A DNA stretch of 59,773 nt, from assembly GCF_017873765.1 (NCBI RefSeq), contig NZ_JAGGKP010000015.1:1-59773 (forward strand), given 5' to 3'. Made by a program: the position numbers and the translations under genes. This DNA comes from Paenibacillus sediminis (GTDB lineage: Bacteria; Bacillota; Bacilli; Paenibacillales; Paenibacillaceae). Positions within the stretch are counted from its first letter, which is position 1. The number at the start of each line of letters is the position of its first letter. Shown here piece after piece: positions 27,659 to 34,725 of this stretch. Under the pieces are notes generated by a model. The model made no database searches and was not told where the DNA came from. It worked only from the letters and a program-made list of their open reading frames with translations.

Positions 27659-27689
27659 TGTATAACGATTTGGGAACAGATGAATACTA
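27659..27689 (+). promoter_or_regulatory. sigma-G promoter of spoVT
   Basis: TGTATA (27659-27664), an 18-bp spacer and AATACTA (27683-27689), close to the sigma-G consensus. spoVT is transcribed by sigma-G in B. subtilis. The predicted leader is about 90 nt. Confidence 0.65.
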
Positions 27690-27785
27690 TGGGCAGATAA
27701 CAAATGAACATATTTGAAACCCTCCTCTTTTCCATAATGAACAGTAGTTGAAAAATCTTCTTTAGAAAGTGGGGCAACATGTGAC

Positions 27786-28328
27786 ATGAAAGCTACTGGA
27801 ATAGTCCGTCGTATTGATGATCTTGGCAGGGTTGTCATTCCAAAAGAAATTCGCCGTACGTTAAGAATCCGCGAAGGAGATCCGCTTGAAATATTCGTTG
27901 ACCGTGATGGTGAAGTTATTCTGAAAAAATATTCGCCGATCGGTGAACTAGGTGATTTTGCGAAAGAATATGCGGAATCTCTCTATGAGAGCACAAGCCA
28001 TATTACAATTATTTCTGACCGAGACAACGTTATTGCGGTTGCCGGAGGATCTAAGAAAGAATATTTGGATAAACAGGTAGGCTCAATACTTGAAAATAGT
28101 ATGGATAACCGCAAAACGATATTGGAAACATCTGCGGGTACTTACGAGATTAGTAAAGACCACCCTGAGACACTTTCCAGCTTCGTGATTGCGCCAATTA
28201 TATCAAGCGGCGATCCTATCGGTACGGTTGTACTGCTAAGCAAAGATGAGTCTGTGAAAATGTCGCAACTTGAAATGAGACTGGCAGAAACAGCCGCTGG
28301 TTTCCTTGGCAAACAAATGGAACAATAA
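27786..28328 (+). CDS. spoVT: stage V sporulation protein T
   Basis: A forespore AbrB-family regulator that fine-tunes the sigma-G regulon and germination. The 180 residues have the N-terminal swapped-hairpin DNA-binding domain MKATGIVRRIDDLGRVVIPKEIRRTLRIREGDPLEI (1-50) and a C-terminal GAF-like domain (about 55-178). It is paralogous to abrB at 8914 in the N-terminal half. The ATG has only a weak GTGGGG about 11 nt upstream. A sigma-G promoter precedes it and a strong terminator follows. Confidence 0.96.
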   Translation: MKATGIVRRIDDLGRVVIPKEIRRTLRIREGDPLEIFVDRDGEVILKKYSPIGELGDFAKEYAESLYESTSHITIISDRDNVIAVAGGSKKEYLDKQVGSILENSMDNRKTILETSAGTYEISKDHPETLSSFVIAPIISSGDPIGTVVLLSKDESVKMSQLEMRLAETAAGFLGKQMEQ

Positions 28329-28354
28329 CCAGCTCTATCGTTTGGATAATAAAA

Positions 28355-28415
28355 TACTCCTACTGTTTCGTAAGGTTTATGTAGAATCTTAAGGAAACAG
28401 GCGGGAGTTTTTTTG
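28355..28415 (+). terminator. rho-independent terminator after spoVT
   Basis: ACTCC and CTGTTTC (28356-28369) pair with GAAACAG and GGGAGT (28394-28408) in a long interrupted stem, then TTTTTTTG. Confidence 0.88.
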
Positions 28416-28494
28416 TTGCATTAATCACGGTTATAATAGAGTAATATGACATGGGATGAAATTAAGATTGTCGACATCGCACATAGGGGGAACC

Positions 28495-30126
28495 ATGAAG
28501 GAACAATCGCCTGCTGCCAAGCTGCTCAGGGGAGCTGCTGTACTGAGCTTGGCGGTCATTGTATCAAAATTAATTGGAACGCTGCAAAAAATACCGCTTC
28601 AAAATATCGGAGGCGATGGAGCGTTTGGTATTTATAATACCGTTTATCCTTTTTATAATTTGATCGTTACACTGGCTACGATCGGTCTACCTACAGCGAT
28701 CTCAAAATTTGTGGCAGAACGGCTGGCAGCAGAAGACGATGAAGGAGCGCGTGATGTCCTCAAGGTGTCATCCAGCTTTATAACCGTGGTTGGCTTGGTG
28801 TGCGGTCTAGGTATGTATTTTGGAGCGCCTTATATATCTTCTGTCATTGATAATCGTCATACAACACTTGCCATTCGTACAGCATCTGCAGCCTTTCTGT
28901 TCGTGCCGTTAATGTCGGCGCTTAGGGGCTACTTTCAAGGAAAACAGAATATGATGCCGACCGCAGTATCTCAGGTTACTGAGCAATGTGTACGTGTAGC
29001 AGTCATGATTGCGCTGCTTTTATACTTGACGAGAACAAGTGCATCTTCGTCTGCGATAGCTGCTGGAGCAACGTTTGGTTCTGCAGCTGGAGGGCTTGGC
29101 GGCCTTCTCGTCATGATTATGTATTGGCGGCATGATCGCCATAGAACACAAAGAGCGCAAAGAGCGTTAGTTCATAAGAAATCAGAACCTTATTACCGGT
29201 TATTGAAACAAATTTTGATCTATGCGATTCCTATTTGTGCAGGCTCGCTGGCTGTGCCGCTCATTAATTTGGTCGATACTTTTACAGTTCCTCGGCTGCT
29301 CAAGCAAAGCGGATGGAGTGAAGAGGGGGCGATGGTGCAATTCGGTATTTATAACCGCGGCATTCCTCTTGTTCAGCTCGTGACCATGCTGGCTGCTTCA
29401 TTGTCTGTTTTATTTATTCCCGCATTGGCAGAGGCTAGCTATAAAGGACAGAAACTGCTCATACAAAAGCAAACGATTCAAGCGCTTCGCTGGTTTTGGC
29501 TTATTGGACTCGCTGCATCCGCAGGACTTGCCATACTTGCAGAACCGATCAATATTATGTTATACCAAGATAATGCGGGAACGACCACAATGAGATGGAT
29601 TGCCTTTACGGCTGCAGGAAGTACGATGGTGACGATCTCAGCAGCGTTATTACAAGGTATGGGTTATGCCAAAGCTCCGGCTATTCATCTGCTAGGTGCA
29701 GCGGTGCTCAAGACGGTTCTCAACATGATGCTTATCCCTAGTATGGGAATTAGCGGTGCAGCAATTGCCGGCGCTGTGTCGTATGCAGTATCTGCATTGT
29801 TTAATATCATTCTATTGAAGCGCGTAACAGGACTGCGGCTGCGTGCCGCTAACTACGCAATGAAACCGGCAATGATTGTAGGTGCCATGGCATGTTCGGC
29901 AGCGGCAGTAAGCATAATCACCTCTGCCGTACTTGAAGCTGGCGGCATGAATGGCGGACGCTTTGCTGCTGCTCTCGAGAGTTTGCTAGGTATATGTATT
30001 GGAGCAGTAGTCTTTTTCATTATGCTAATACTTACGAAGCTTATTACGAAGGAAGAGCTCGCCCTATTGCCGAAAATAGGCCCATCTCTCGTCAAGCGGC
30101 TTGAAGCGGCTAAAATTTTACGATAA
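28495..30126 (+). CDS. yabM: YabM/SpoVB-type polysaccharide flippase (MOP superfamily)
   Basis: A 543-residue polytopic membrane protein with about 14 hydrophobic segments in the MOP (MurJ/SpoVB/MATE) superfamily. It begins LLRGAAVLSLAVIVSKLIGTLQKIPLQNIGGDGAFGIYNTVYPFY, the pattern typical of SpoVB-like lipid II or polymer flippases. The cargo cannot be told from sequence; lipid-linked cell-wall or cortex precursors are the family expectation. ATG 28495 has GGGGG 5 nt upstream; an in-frame ATG at 28456 lacks one. The place between spoVT and mazG is that of B. subtilis yabM. Confidence 0.9.
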   Translation: MKEQSPAAKLLRGAAVLSLAVIVSKLIGTLQKIPLQNIGGDGAFGIYNTVYPFYNLIVTLATIGLPTAISKFVAERLAAEDDEGARDVLKVSSSFITVVGLVCGLGMYFGAPYISSVIDNRHTTLAIRTASAAFLFVPLMSALRGYFQGKQNMMPTAVSQVTEQCVRVAVMIALLLYLTRTSASSSAIAAGATFGSAAGGLGGLLVMIMYWRHDRHRTQRAQRALVHKKSEPYYRLLKQILIYAIPICAGSLAVPLINLVDTFTVPRLLKQSGWSEEGAMVQFGIYNRGIPLVQLVTMLAASLSVLFIPALAEASYKGQKLLIQKQTIQALRWFWLIGLAASAGLAILAEPINIMLYQDNAGTTTMRWIAFTAAGSTMVTISAALLQGMGYAKAPAIHLLGAAVLKTVLNMMLIPSMGISGAAIAGAVSYAVSALFNIILLKRVTGLRLRAANYAMKPAMIVGAMACSAAAVSIITSAVLEAGGMNGGRFAAALESLLGICIGAVVFFIMLILTKLITKEELALLPKIGPSLVKRLEAAKILR

Positions 30127-30187
30127 GGTATAGTATAACTATTGTGTGATTTGATCTACTTAGGATTTCACGTTTGGAGGAAAATAG

Positions 30188-31681
30188 ATGAGCGCTTCAT
30201 TAACGGTTGTTGGACTCGGTTCGGGTGATCCGGATCAACTCACAATTGGCATTATGAGAAAGTTGCAGCAAGCGACACAGGTATACGTTAGAACTAAGGA
30301 ACACCCTGTGGTGCGGTTACTTGACGAGTTGAAGCTGCCCTATACGTCATTTGACGATGTATATGAAGCGAGGGATGCATTTCATGAGGTATACGAAGAG
30401 ATCGCAGATCGTTTAATGACCATTGCTGGCTCTGGCACCTCTGATACTGAAATTATTTACGCTGTCCCAGGACATCCGATGGTAGCTGAGGCAACGGTGC
30501 AGATTTTGAAGGAGCGCTGTCCTGAGCGAGAGATTCAGCTTACAGTACTCGGCGGAGAGAGCTTTTTGGATGAGGCGTTTATACGGCTTGGATTCGACCC
30601 AATCGAAGGATTTCAATTGCTTGACGCAAGCGGGCTGGAGAGCCGTCTTATTCAACCTCAGCTACATACGGTTATTGGACAAGTGTATGATATGTTCACA
30701 GCTTCGGATGTGAAGCTCAGCCTTATGGACATTTATCCCGATGATTATTTAGTCGTCGTAGGACATGCTCTTGGTGTGAGCGGTGAGGAACAGATTGTGA
30801 GGGTGCCTCTCTATGAGCTGGATCGAGTGGAAGGCTACGGCAATTTGTCACTTATCTATGTGCCGAAAAGCGATGAGGACGAGCACCGAGTTCGGACATT
30901 TGAAAGGCTGCACGAAATCGTCAGCATCTTGAGAAGCCCAGAGGGCTGTCCTTGGGACCGCGAGCAGACACATCAAACACTTCGTAAGCATTTGATCGAG
31001 GAGACCTACGAAGTGTTAGAGACGATCGATGAAGACGATCCAGTGCATATGCAAGAGGAGCTTGGCGATTTGTTGCTCCAAATTATGCTCCATTCTCAAA
31101 TAGAGGAGGAGCTCGGCTCGTTCAACGTATACGATGTCATCGCGAGTCTGAATGAGAAACTGCTGTTCCGTCATCCGCACGTATTTGGCGAGCGTACTGC
31201 GGGGAACGCTGAAGCAGCACTGCAAAATTGGGAACAAATGAAGGCCGAAGAGAAACGTCGTAAAGGAATAGATCCAAGTGAACAATCTGTACTGGACGGA
31301 ATTCCACGTGATTTGCCTGCCCTCATGAAGGCCTATAAGCTTCAGAAGAAAGCGGCTAAGGTGGGCTTTGACTGGGAAGATCTAGACGGAGTATTCGCCA
31401 AAATCGACGAAGAGCTGGCTGAATTGAAAGAGGCCATTACAGAAGGTCAAGATCTGCAAAGTCAGCAATTGGAGCTCGGGGACGTTCTGTTCGCCGTCAC
31501 TAATGTCGCTAGATTTATTCATTCTGATCCAGAAGAAGCGTTATCGCTTACGAATCATAAATTTGTCCGTCGGTTTCAATATATTGAACAGAAATTGAAA
31601 TCGTTAGGCAAAACATTCGAAGAGAGCGATCTGGCGGAAATGGACCGTTATTGGAATGAAGCGAAAACGTTAAACAAGTAA
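30188..31681 (+). CDS. yabN: YabN: tetrapyrrole methylase-like domain fused to MazG pyrophosphohydrolase
   Basis: A 497-residue two-domain protein. Residues about 1-225 form an uroporphyrin-III C/tetrapyrrole methyltransferase fold (LTVVGLGSGDPDQLTIGIMRKL, AVPGHPMVAE), of unclear substrate. Residues about 240-495 are MazG with two tandem helical modules; the EEXXE...EXXD metal motif appears as HLIEETYEVLETID with EELGDLLLQ, and again as DEELAELKEA with LELGDVLFA. MazG hydrolyses nucleoside triphosphates to monophosphates and pyrophosphate. ATG follows TGGAGGA. Position ahead of rqcP is standard except that HU is inserted. Confidence 0.93.
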   Translation: MSASLTVVGLGSGDPDQLTIGIMRKLQQATQVYVRTKEHPVVRLLDELKLPYTSFDDVYEARDAFHEVYEEIADRLMTIAGSGTSDTEIIYAVPGHPMVAEATVQILKERCPEREIQLTVLGGESFLDEAFIRLGFDPIEGFQLLDASGLESRLIQPQLHTVIGQVYDMFTASDVKLSLMDIYPDDYLVVVGHALGVSGEEQIVRVPLYELDRVEGYGNLSLIYVPKSDEDEHRVRTFERLHEIVSILRSPEGCPWDREQTHQTLRKHLIEETYEVLETIDEDDPVHMQEELGDLLLQIMLHSQIEEELGSFNVYDVIASLNEKLLFRHPHVFGERTAGNAEAALQNWEQMKAEEKRRKGIDPSEQSVLDGIPRDLPALMKAYKLQKKAAKVGFDWEDLDGVFAKIDEELAELKEAITEGQDLQSQQLELGDVLFAVTNVARFIHSDPEEALSLTNHKFVRRFQYIEQKLKSLGKTFEESDLAEMDRYWNEAKTLNK

Positions 31682-31692
31682 CGAAAAATGTT

Positions 31693-31781
31693 AAAAATAG
31701 TTAATTCAACCTCGATCTTCTATAGAATAGACATAATTAGACCTTTTTCTCATAAAAGTGCCAAAAAAATTAACTATTTTT
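31693..31781. repeat. perfect 14-bp inverted repeat, arms 61 bp apart, upstream of HU
   Basis: AAAAATAGTTAATT (31693-31706) is the exact reverse complement of AATTAACTATTTTT (31768-31781). The loop contains a short palindrome TTCTATAGAA (31718-31727). Located 12 nt after the mazG stop and 117 nt before HU. It could be a stem-loop in RNA, a processing site, or a two-site operator. Confidence 0.65.
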
Positions 31782-31897
31782 GCAGGAATTTCGGATTGAA
31801 GGAAGAATATTGATTAGAGACATACACGCGGCAAGCTTGGCACAAAGCTAATATTCCCGCATGTTATTTATATTTGTAAATATAGGAGGATTTAATA

Positions 31898-32170
31898 ATG
31901 AACAAAACAGATTTGATCAACAACATTTCCAGCAAGAGTGGCCTAACTAAGAAAGACGTAGAATCCGTATTGAACGGATTTCTTGGCGAAATCACAGATG
32001 CACTTGCTAAAGGAGACAAAGTGCAACTGATCGGATTCGGAACTTTCGAAACTCGTAAACGTTCCAGCCGTACTGGCCGTAACCCTCAAACAGGTAAAAC
32101 AATCGAAATCCCTGCATCTAACGTTCCTGCATTCAAAGCAGGCAACAAACTTAAAGAAGCCGTTAAATAA
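31898..32170 (+). CDS. hup: DNA-binding protein HU
   Basis: A 90-residue nucleoid protein that bends and compacts DNA as a dimer. It has the HU signature: MNKTDLINNISSKSGLTKKDV, GFGTFETRKRSSRTGRNPQTGKTIEIPAS (the DNA-binding arms) and FKAGNKLKEAV. ATG follows AGGAGG at 31882. HU and rqcP share one base (TAATG), so translation is coupled. In B. subtilis hbs lies elsewhere; placing it between mazG and rqcP is a lineage feature. The promoter in the 216-nt gap upstream is not clear; TTGGCA-N19-TGTTAT near 31837 is a weak guess. Confidence 0.97.
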   Translation: MNKTDLINNISSKSGLTKKDVESVLNGFLGEITDALAKGDKVQLIGFGTFETRKRSSRTGRNPQTGKTIEIPASNVPAFKAGNKLKEAVK

Positions 32171-32448
32171 TGCGTCTTGATAAATTTTTAAAAGTATCGA
32201 GGTTAATTAAGCGGCGTACTGTAGCTAAGGATGTCTCCGATCAAGGTCGCGTTCTTATCAATGGTAGGGAAGCCAAACCGAGCAGCACAGTGAAAGTGGG
32301 CGATGAAATTACGGTTCAATTCGGCCAGAAGCTCGTCACTGTGCGTGTCGAACGGCTTGCTGAGAGCACGAAGAAGGAAGAGGCGAGCAGCCTCTATACT
32401 CTAGTGAAGGAAGAACCTATCCTGAAAGATAACGGTTTGGATTGGTAA
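32170..32448 (+). CDS. rqcP: RqcP (YabO), S4-domain ribosome quality-control factor
   Basis: RqcP binds obstructed 50S subunits with RqcH and helps add C-terminal alanine tails to stalled peptides. The 92 residues are essentially one S4 RNA-binding domain (MRLDKFLKVSRLIKRRTVAKD, GRVLINGREAKPSSTVKVGDEI) plus a short acidic tail slightly longer than that of B. subtilis (86). ATG shares its A with the HU stop codon. A strong terminator at 32465 ends the unit. Confidence 0.94.
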   Translation: MRLDKFLKVSRLIKRRTVAKDVSDQGRVLINGREAKPSSTVKVGDEITVQFGQKLVTVRVERLAESTKKEEASSLYTLVKEEPILKDNGLDW

Positions 32449-32464
32449 TAACACTCGATCAAAG

Positions 32465-32500
32465 AGCGCCCCTCTTCATTTGAAGAGGGGCGCTTTTTTC
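32465..32500 (+). terminator. rho-independent terminator after rqcP
   Basis: Perfect 13-bp stem AGCGCCCCTCTTC (32465-32477) with GAAGAGGGGCGCT (32482-32494) and a T run. Confidence 0.95.
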
Positions 32501-32563
32501 TTGCATGTACTAGTTCTAAAGCTCCTAAAGCGTCCATAAGCTAACTGTAAGAAGGAGGGGTAC

Positions 32564-32854
32564 ATGCTTATGATCGAACAAGGGAAAAATACGAAGCGGC
32601 AGGACGTGCATATGCAAAGCCGCAAGCTTCTGGAAATATCCGGAGTTATTAATGTGGAAAGCTTCGACAGTGAAGAGTTTTTACTTCAGACTGAACTCGG
32701 TCACCTCACCATTCGCGGACAAAATTTACATATTAAAAATTTAAGCCTTGAGCAAGGATTAGTTGCGATCGAAGGGTTGGTCAATTCTTTGACCTATTTA
32801 GAACCTGGATCACAGCATAAAAATAAAGGTCTGCTCGGCAAAATGTTCAAATGA
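32564..32854 (+). CDS. yabP: spore formation protein YabP
   Basis: YabP is a sigma-E-dependent sporulation protein needed for normal spore formation with YabQ in B. subtilis. The 96 residues carry the family pattern: RKLLEISGVINVESFDSEEFLLQTELGHLTIRGQNLHIKNLSLEQGLVAIEG. ATG 32564 has AGGAGGGG 5 nt upstream; ATG 32570 is also possible. It overlaps yabQ by 4 nt (ATGA), so the pair is coupled. I see no clean sigma-E promoter in 32500-32550; CATAAGCT at 32535 is at best a partial -10. Confidence 0.92.
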   Translation: MLMIEQGKNTKRQDVHMQSRKLLEISGVINVESFDSEEFLLQTELGHLTIRGQNLHIKNLSLEQGLVAIEGLVNSLTYLEPGSQHKNKGLLGKMFK

Positions 32855-33432
32855 ATTTAGATACGCAATGGTTGACGCTGTGTATGATGTTGTTTTCAGG
32901 AGCGGTGCTCGGATTAGCCTTTAACAGCTATCGGGTGGTGTCTGAGCAGCTTCATTTTCCCAGATGGTGCACCCATCTTCTTGATTTGGTCTACTGGCTA
33001 GGGGCGGCAATGTTTGTCTTTGAGATGCTTTTTAGAAGCAATAACGGAGAGCTGAGGTTATATGTGTTTTTAGGCCTATTTCTAGGAGGATGGATTTATT
33101 TTTTATTGTTTAGTGTTGCAACGGAAAAATTTGTGGTAATGTTAATAAAGATAATAAGAATTATATGGCGCGGAATATTGCGAACGTATCATATTCTCAT
33201 CGTTACGCCACTTATTGGTTTATATAAACTGATCAAGATGCTGCTTCGTTTTGCTTGGGCGACCACTATATTCTTAGGCAAAATTATGTTACAATGTTTA
33301 ATGCCTTTTTGGAAGTTGTTCATGTGGATGTTATCTCCACTTGTGAAGGCAACTGGAATGAACAATTGGATTCCGGCAATCAAACGCACCATTATTTCGA
33401 TATGGAAACGCTGGTTTAAGGGAGGGACATAA
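32851..33432 (+). CDS. yabQ: spore cortex protein YabQ
   Basis: An integral membrane protein required for cortex formation in B. subtilis, acting at the outer forespore membrane. The 193 residues have about five hydrophobic segments (about 7-25, 37-57, 64-90, 105-125, 135-160) with a basic C-terminus. The start overlaps yabP by 4 nt and divIC begins 2 nt after it. Family assignment rests on length, topology and the yabP-yabQ-divIC order. Confidence 0.88.
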   Translation: MNLDTQWLTLCMMLFSGAVLGLAFNSYRVVSEQLHFPRWCTHLLDLVYWLGAAMFVFEMLFRSNNGELRLYVFLGLFLGGWIYFLLFSVATEKFVVMLIKIIRIIWRGILRTYHILIVTPLIGLYKLIKMLLRFAWATTIFLGKIMLQCLMPFWKLFMWMLSPLVKATGMNNWIPAIKRTIISIWKRWFKGGT

Positions 33433-33434
33433 CG

Positions 33435-33776
33435 ATGCGGCAATCGTCTGTACAAGCTAATATGAATCAACAACATATGAAAAATGCTGGTGCGCGCAGA
33501 CGTAAAGCATTATGGTTGTCCTTTATAGCCGTTTTCATGACATGGGCGGTATGTACTCTTGTTTCGCAGTCCATTCACTTGAGTGATAAATCAGCTCAAT
33601 TACTAGAAAAGCAGAAATCAGAGCAAGCTAACCAGCAAATGCTGGATCAATTAAAGTACGAAGTTAGTCGACTTAAAGATCCTGAATATATCGGTCAAAT
33701 TGCGCGCAAGAAATATGATATGTATTTGCCGGATGAAACGCCAATCAGAGTGCAGCAACAAAATGGAGGAAAATAG
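33435..33776 (+). CDS. divIC: septum formation initiator DivIC
   Basis: A bitopic division protein that pairs with FtsL and DivIB in the divisome. The 113 residues have a basic cytoplasmic N-terminus, one transmembrane segment (about 25-45), a coiled coil (about 50-80) and the conserved LKDPEYIGQIARKKYDMYLPDE block (80-101). ATG has GGGAGGG about 8 nt upstream. It is co-oriented and tightly spaced with yabPQ, as in B. subtilis. Confidence 0.95.
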   Translation: MRQSSVQANMNQQHMKNAGARRRKALWLSFIAVFMTWAVCTLVSQSIHLSDKSAQLLEKQKSEQANQQMLDQLKYEVSRLKDPEYIGQIARKKYDMYLPDETPIRVQQQNGGK

Positions 33777-33799
33777 TAATATACACGGGTATATGTCTG

Positions 33800-33828
33800 T
33801 TGACCTTGGTTTATGCATTCGGTATAAT
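33800..33828 (+). promoter_or_regulatory. sigma-A promoter of yabR
   Basis: TTGACC (33800-33805), a 17-bp spacer and TATAAT (33823-33828), about 80 nt before the start codon. Confidence 0.85.
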
Positions 33829-33907
33829 CAAATCACTGTAAGCCAAACTTATAGATTCTTAAATCTATAATTTGCTGTATATTTTTAAGGGAGGATCATT
33901 TTATTCT

Positions 33908-34390
33908 ATGGCAATCGAAGTGGGCACCAAGTTAGAAGGCAAGGTGACAGGCATCACGCATTTTGGAGCATTTGTGGATCTGTCAGGAGGTGTCACGGGT
34001 CTCGTTCACATCTCGGAAATCGCCGATAATTACGTCAAGGATGTTAACGATCACCTGAAAATTAATGATGTGGTTACCGTCAAAGTGATTAACATTGATA
34101 AGGACGGTAAGATTGGTCTTTCCATCAAACAAGCTGTGGATAAGCCGGTAGAATCCAAGCCGTCAAGAGCACCAAGACCAGAACGTACAGGGAATAAAGA
34201 AGGCGAACGATTCGGAGGCGGTGGCGGTTTTAATCGCGATCGGGGAGGACGTTCCTTCAAACCACAGGCGAATAAAACGTCATTTGAGGATAAAATGTTA
34301 CGCTTCCTAAAAGATAGTGAAGAGCGCATTTCGTCGCTGAAGAAGAACACAGAAGGCAAACGTGGTGGCCGCGGCGCCAAACGTATGTAA
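33908..34390 (+). CDS. yabR: S1-domain RNA-binding protein YabR
   Basis: A 160-residue general-stress-type RNA-binding protein. Residues 1-75 form an S1/OB fold (GTKLEGKVTGITHFGAFVDL, GLVHISEI, IDKDGKIGLSIKQ). The rest is a low-complexity tail rich in Gly, Arg and Pro ending in GGRGAKRM, typical of RNA-contact tails. ATG 33908 has GGGAGGAT about 10 nt upstream; the upstream in-frame codons lack a site. It has its own sigma-A promoter and terminator. The RNA target is unknown. Confidence 0.92.
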   Translation: MAIEVGTKLEGKVTGITHFGAFVDLSGGVTGLVHISEIADNYVKDVNDHLKINDVVTVKVINIDKDGKIGLSIKQAVDKPVESKPSRAPRPERTGNKEGERFGGGGGFNRDRGGRSFKPQANKTSFEDKMLRFLKDSEERISSLKKNTEGKRGGRGAKRM

Positions 34391-34404
34391 TTATATAAAA
34401 ATAT

Positions 34405-34440
34405 AAACCGTAAGCGAATGATCGCTTACGGTTTTTTTGT
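34405..34440 (+). terminator. rho-independent terminator after yabR
   Basis: Perfect 13-bp stem AAACCGTAAGCGA (34405-34417) with TCGCTTACGGTTT (34422-34434), then T residues. Confidence 0.95.
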
Positions 34441-34615
34441 CGTTCCTGAAGAAATTAGCGACATCATCCGCCGGGTTTCCTTGTATCTCTTAGTAAACCG
34501 CTACTAGACCAGGAACCGCTATTGACGAAGAGCGGCGACGGATACATAAGATAAGCCGCTAAAATGATAAAAATAACGAGTGCTGTTGCGGATTCGTGCT
34601 CTTTCGGACTCTCCG
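34441..34615. other. intergenic stretch with no recognised element
   Basis: About 175 bp between the yabR terminator and the spoIIE control region. No reading frame with a ribosome binding site, no tRNA cloverleaf and no promoter could be recognised on either strand. Confidence 0.5.
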
Positions 34616-34620
34616 TCTAT

Positions 34621-34689
34621 TTTGTCGGAAAATTCTTTAGGGCATGTCTCTCTCGTTTGACAAACTTTCCTCTTGCGCGCTTATATAAT
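34621..34689 (+). promoter_or_regulatory. Spo0A-dependent sigma-A promoter of spoIIE with 21-bp spacer
   Basis: TTGACA (34657-34662), a 21-bp spacer and TATAAT (34684-34689). TTTGACAAA (34656-34664) over the -35 is a perfect inverted Spo0A box (TTTGTCAAA), and TTTGTCGGA (34621-34629) is a second near match upstream. The long spacer plus Spo0A boxes repeats the known architecture of the B. subtilis spoIIE promoter, where Spo0A-P lets sigma-A use a misspaced promoter. Confidence 0.88.
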
Positions 34690-34725
34690 GGGTACCATCT
34701 AAAAACTTGTAAATAGGTGGTGCCA

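Noticed and set aside
34441..34615. Possible tRNA genes between yabR and spoIIE
   Set aside because: No acceptor/T-arm pairing or TTCGA-type loop was found.
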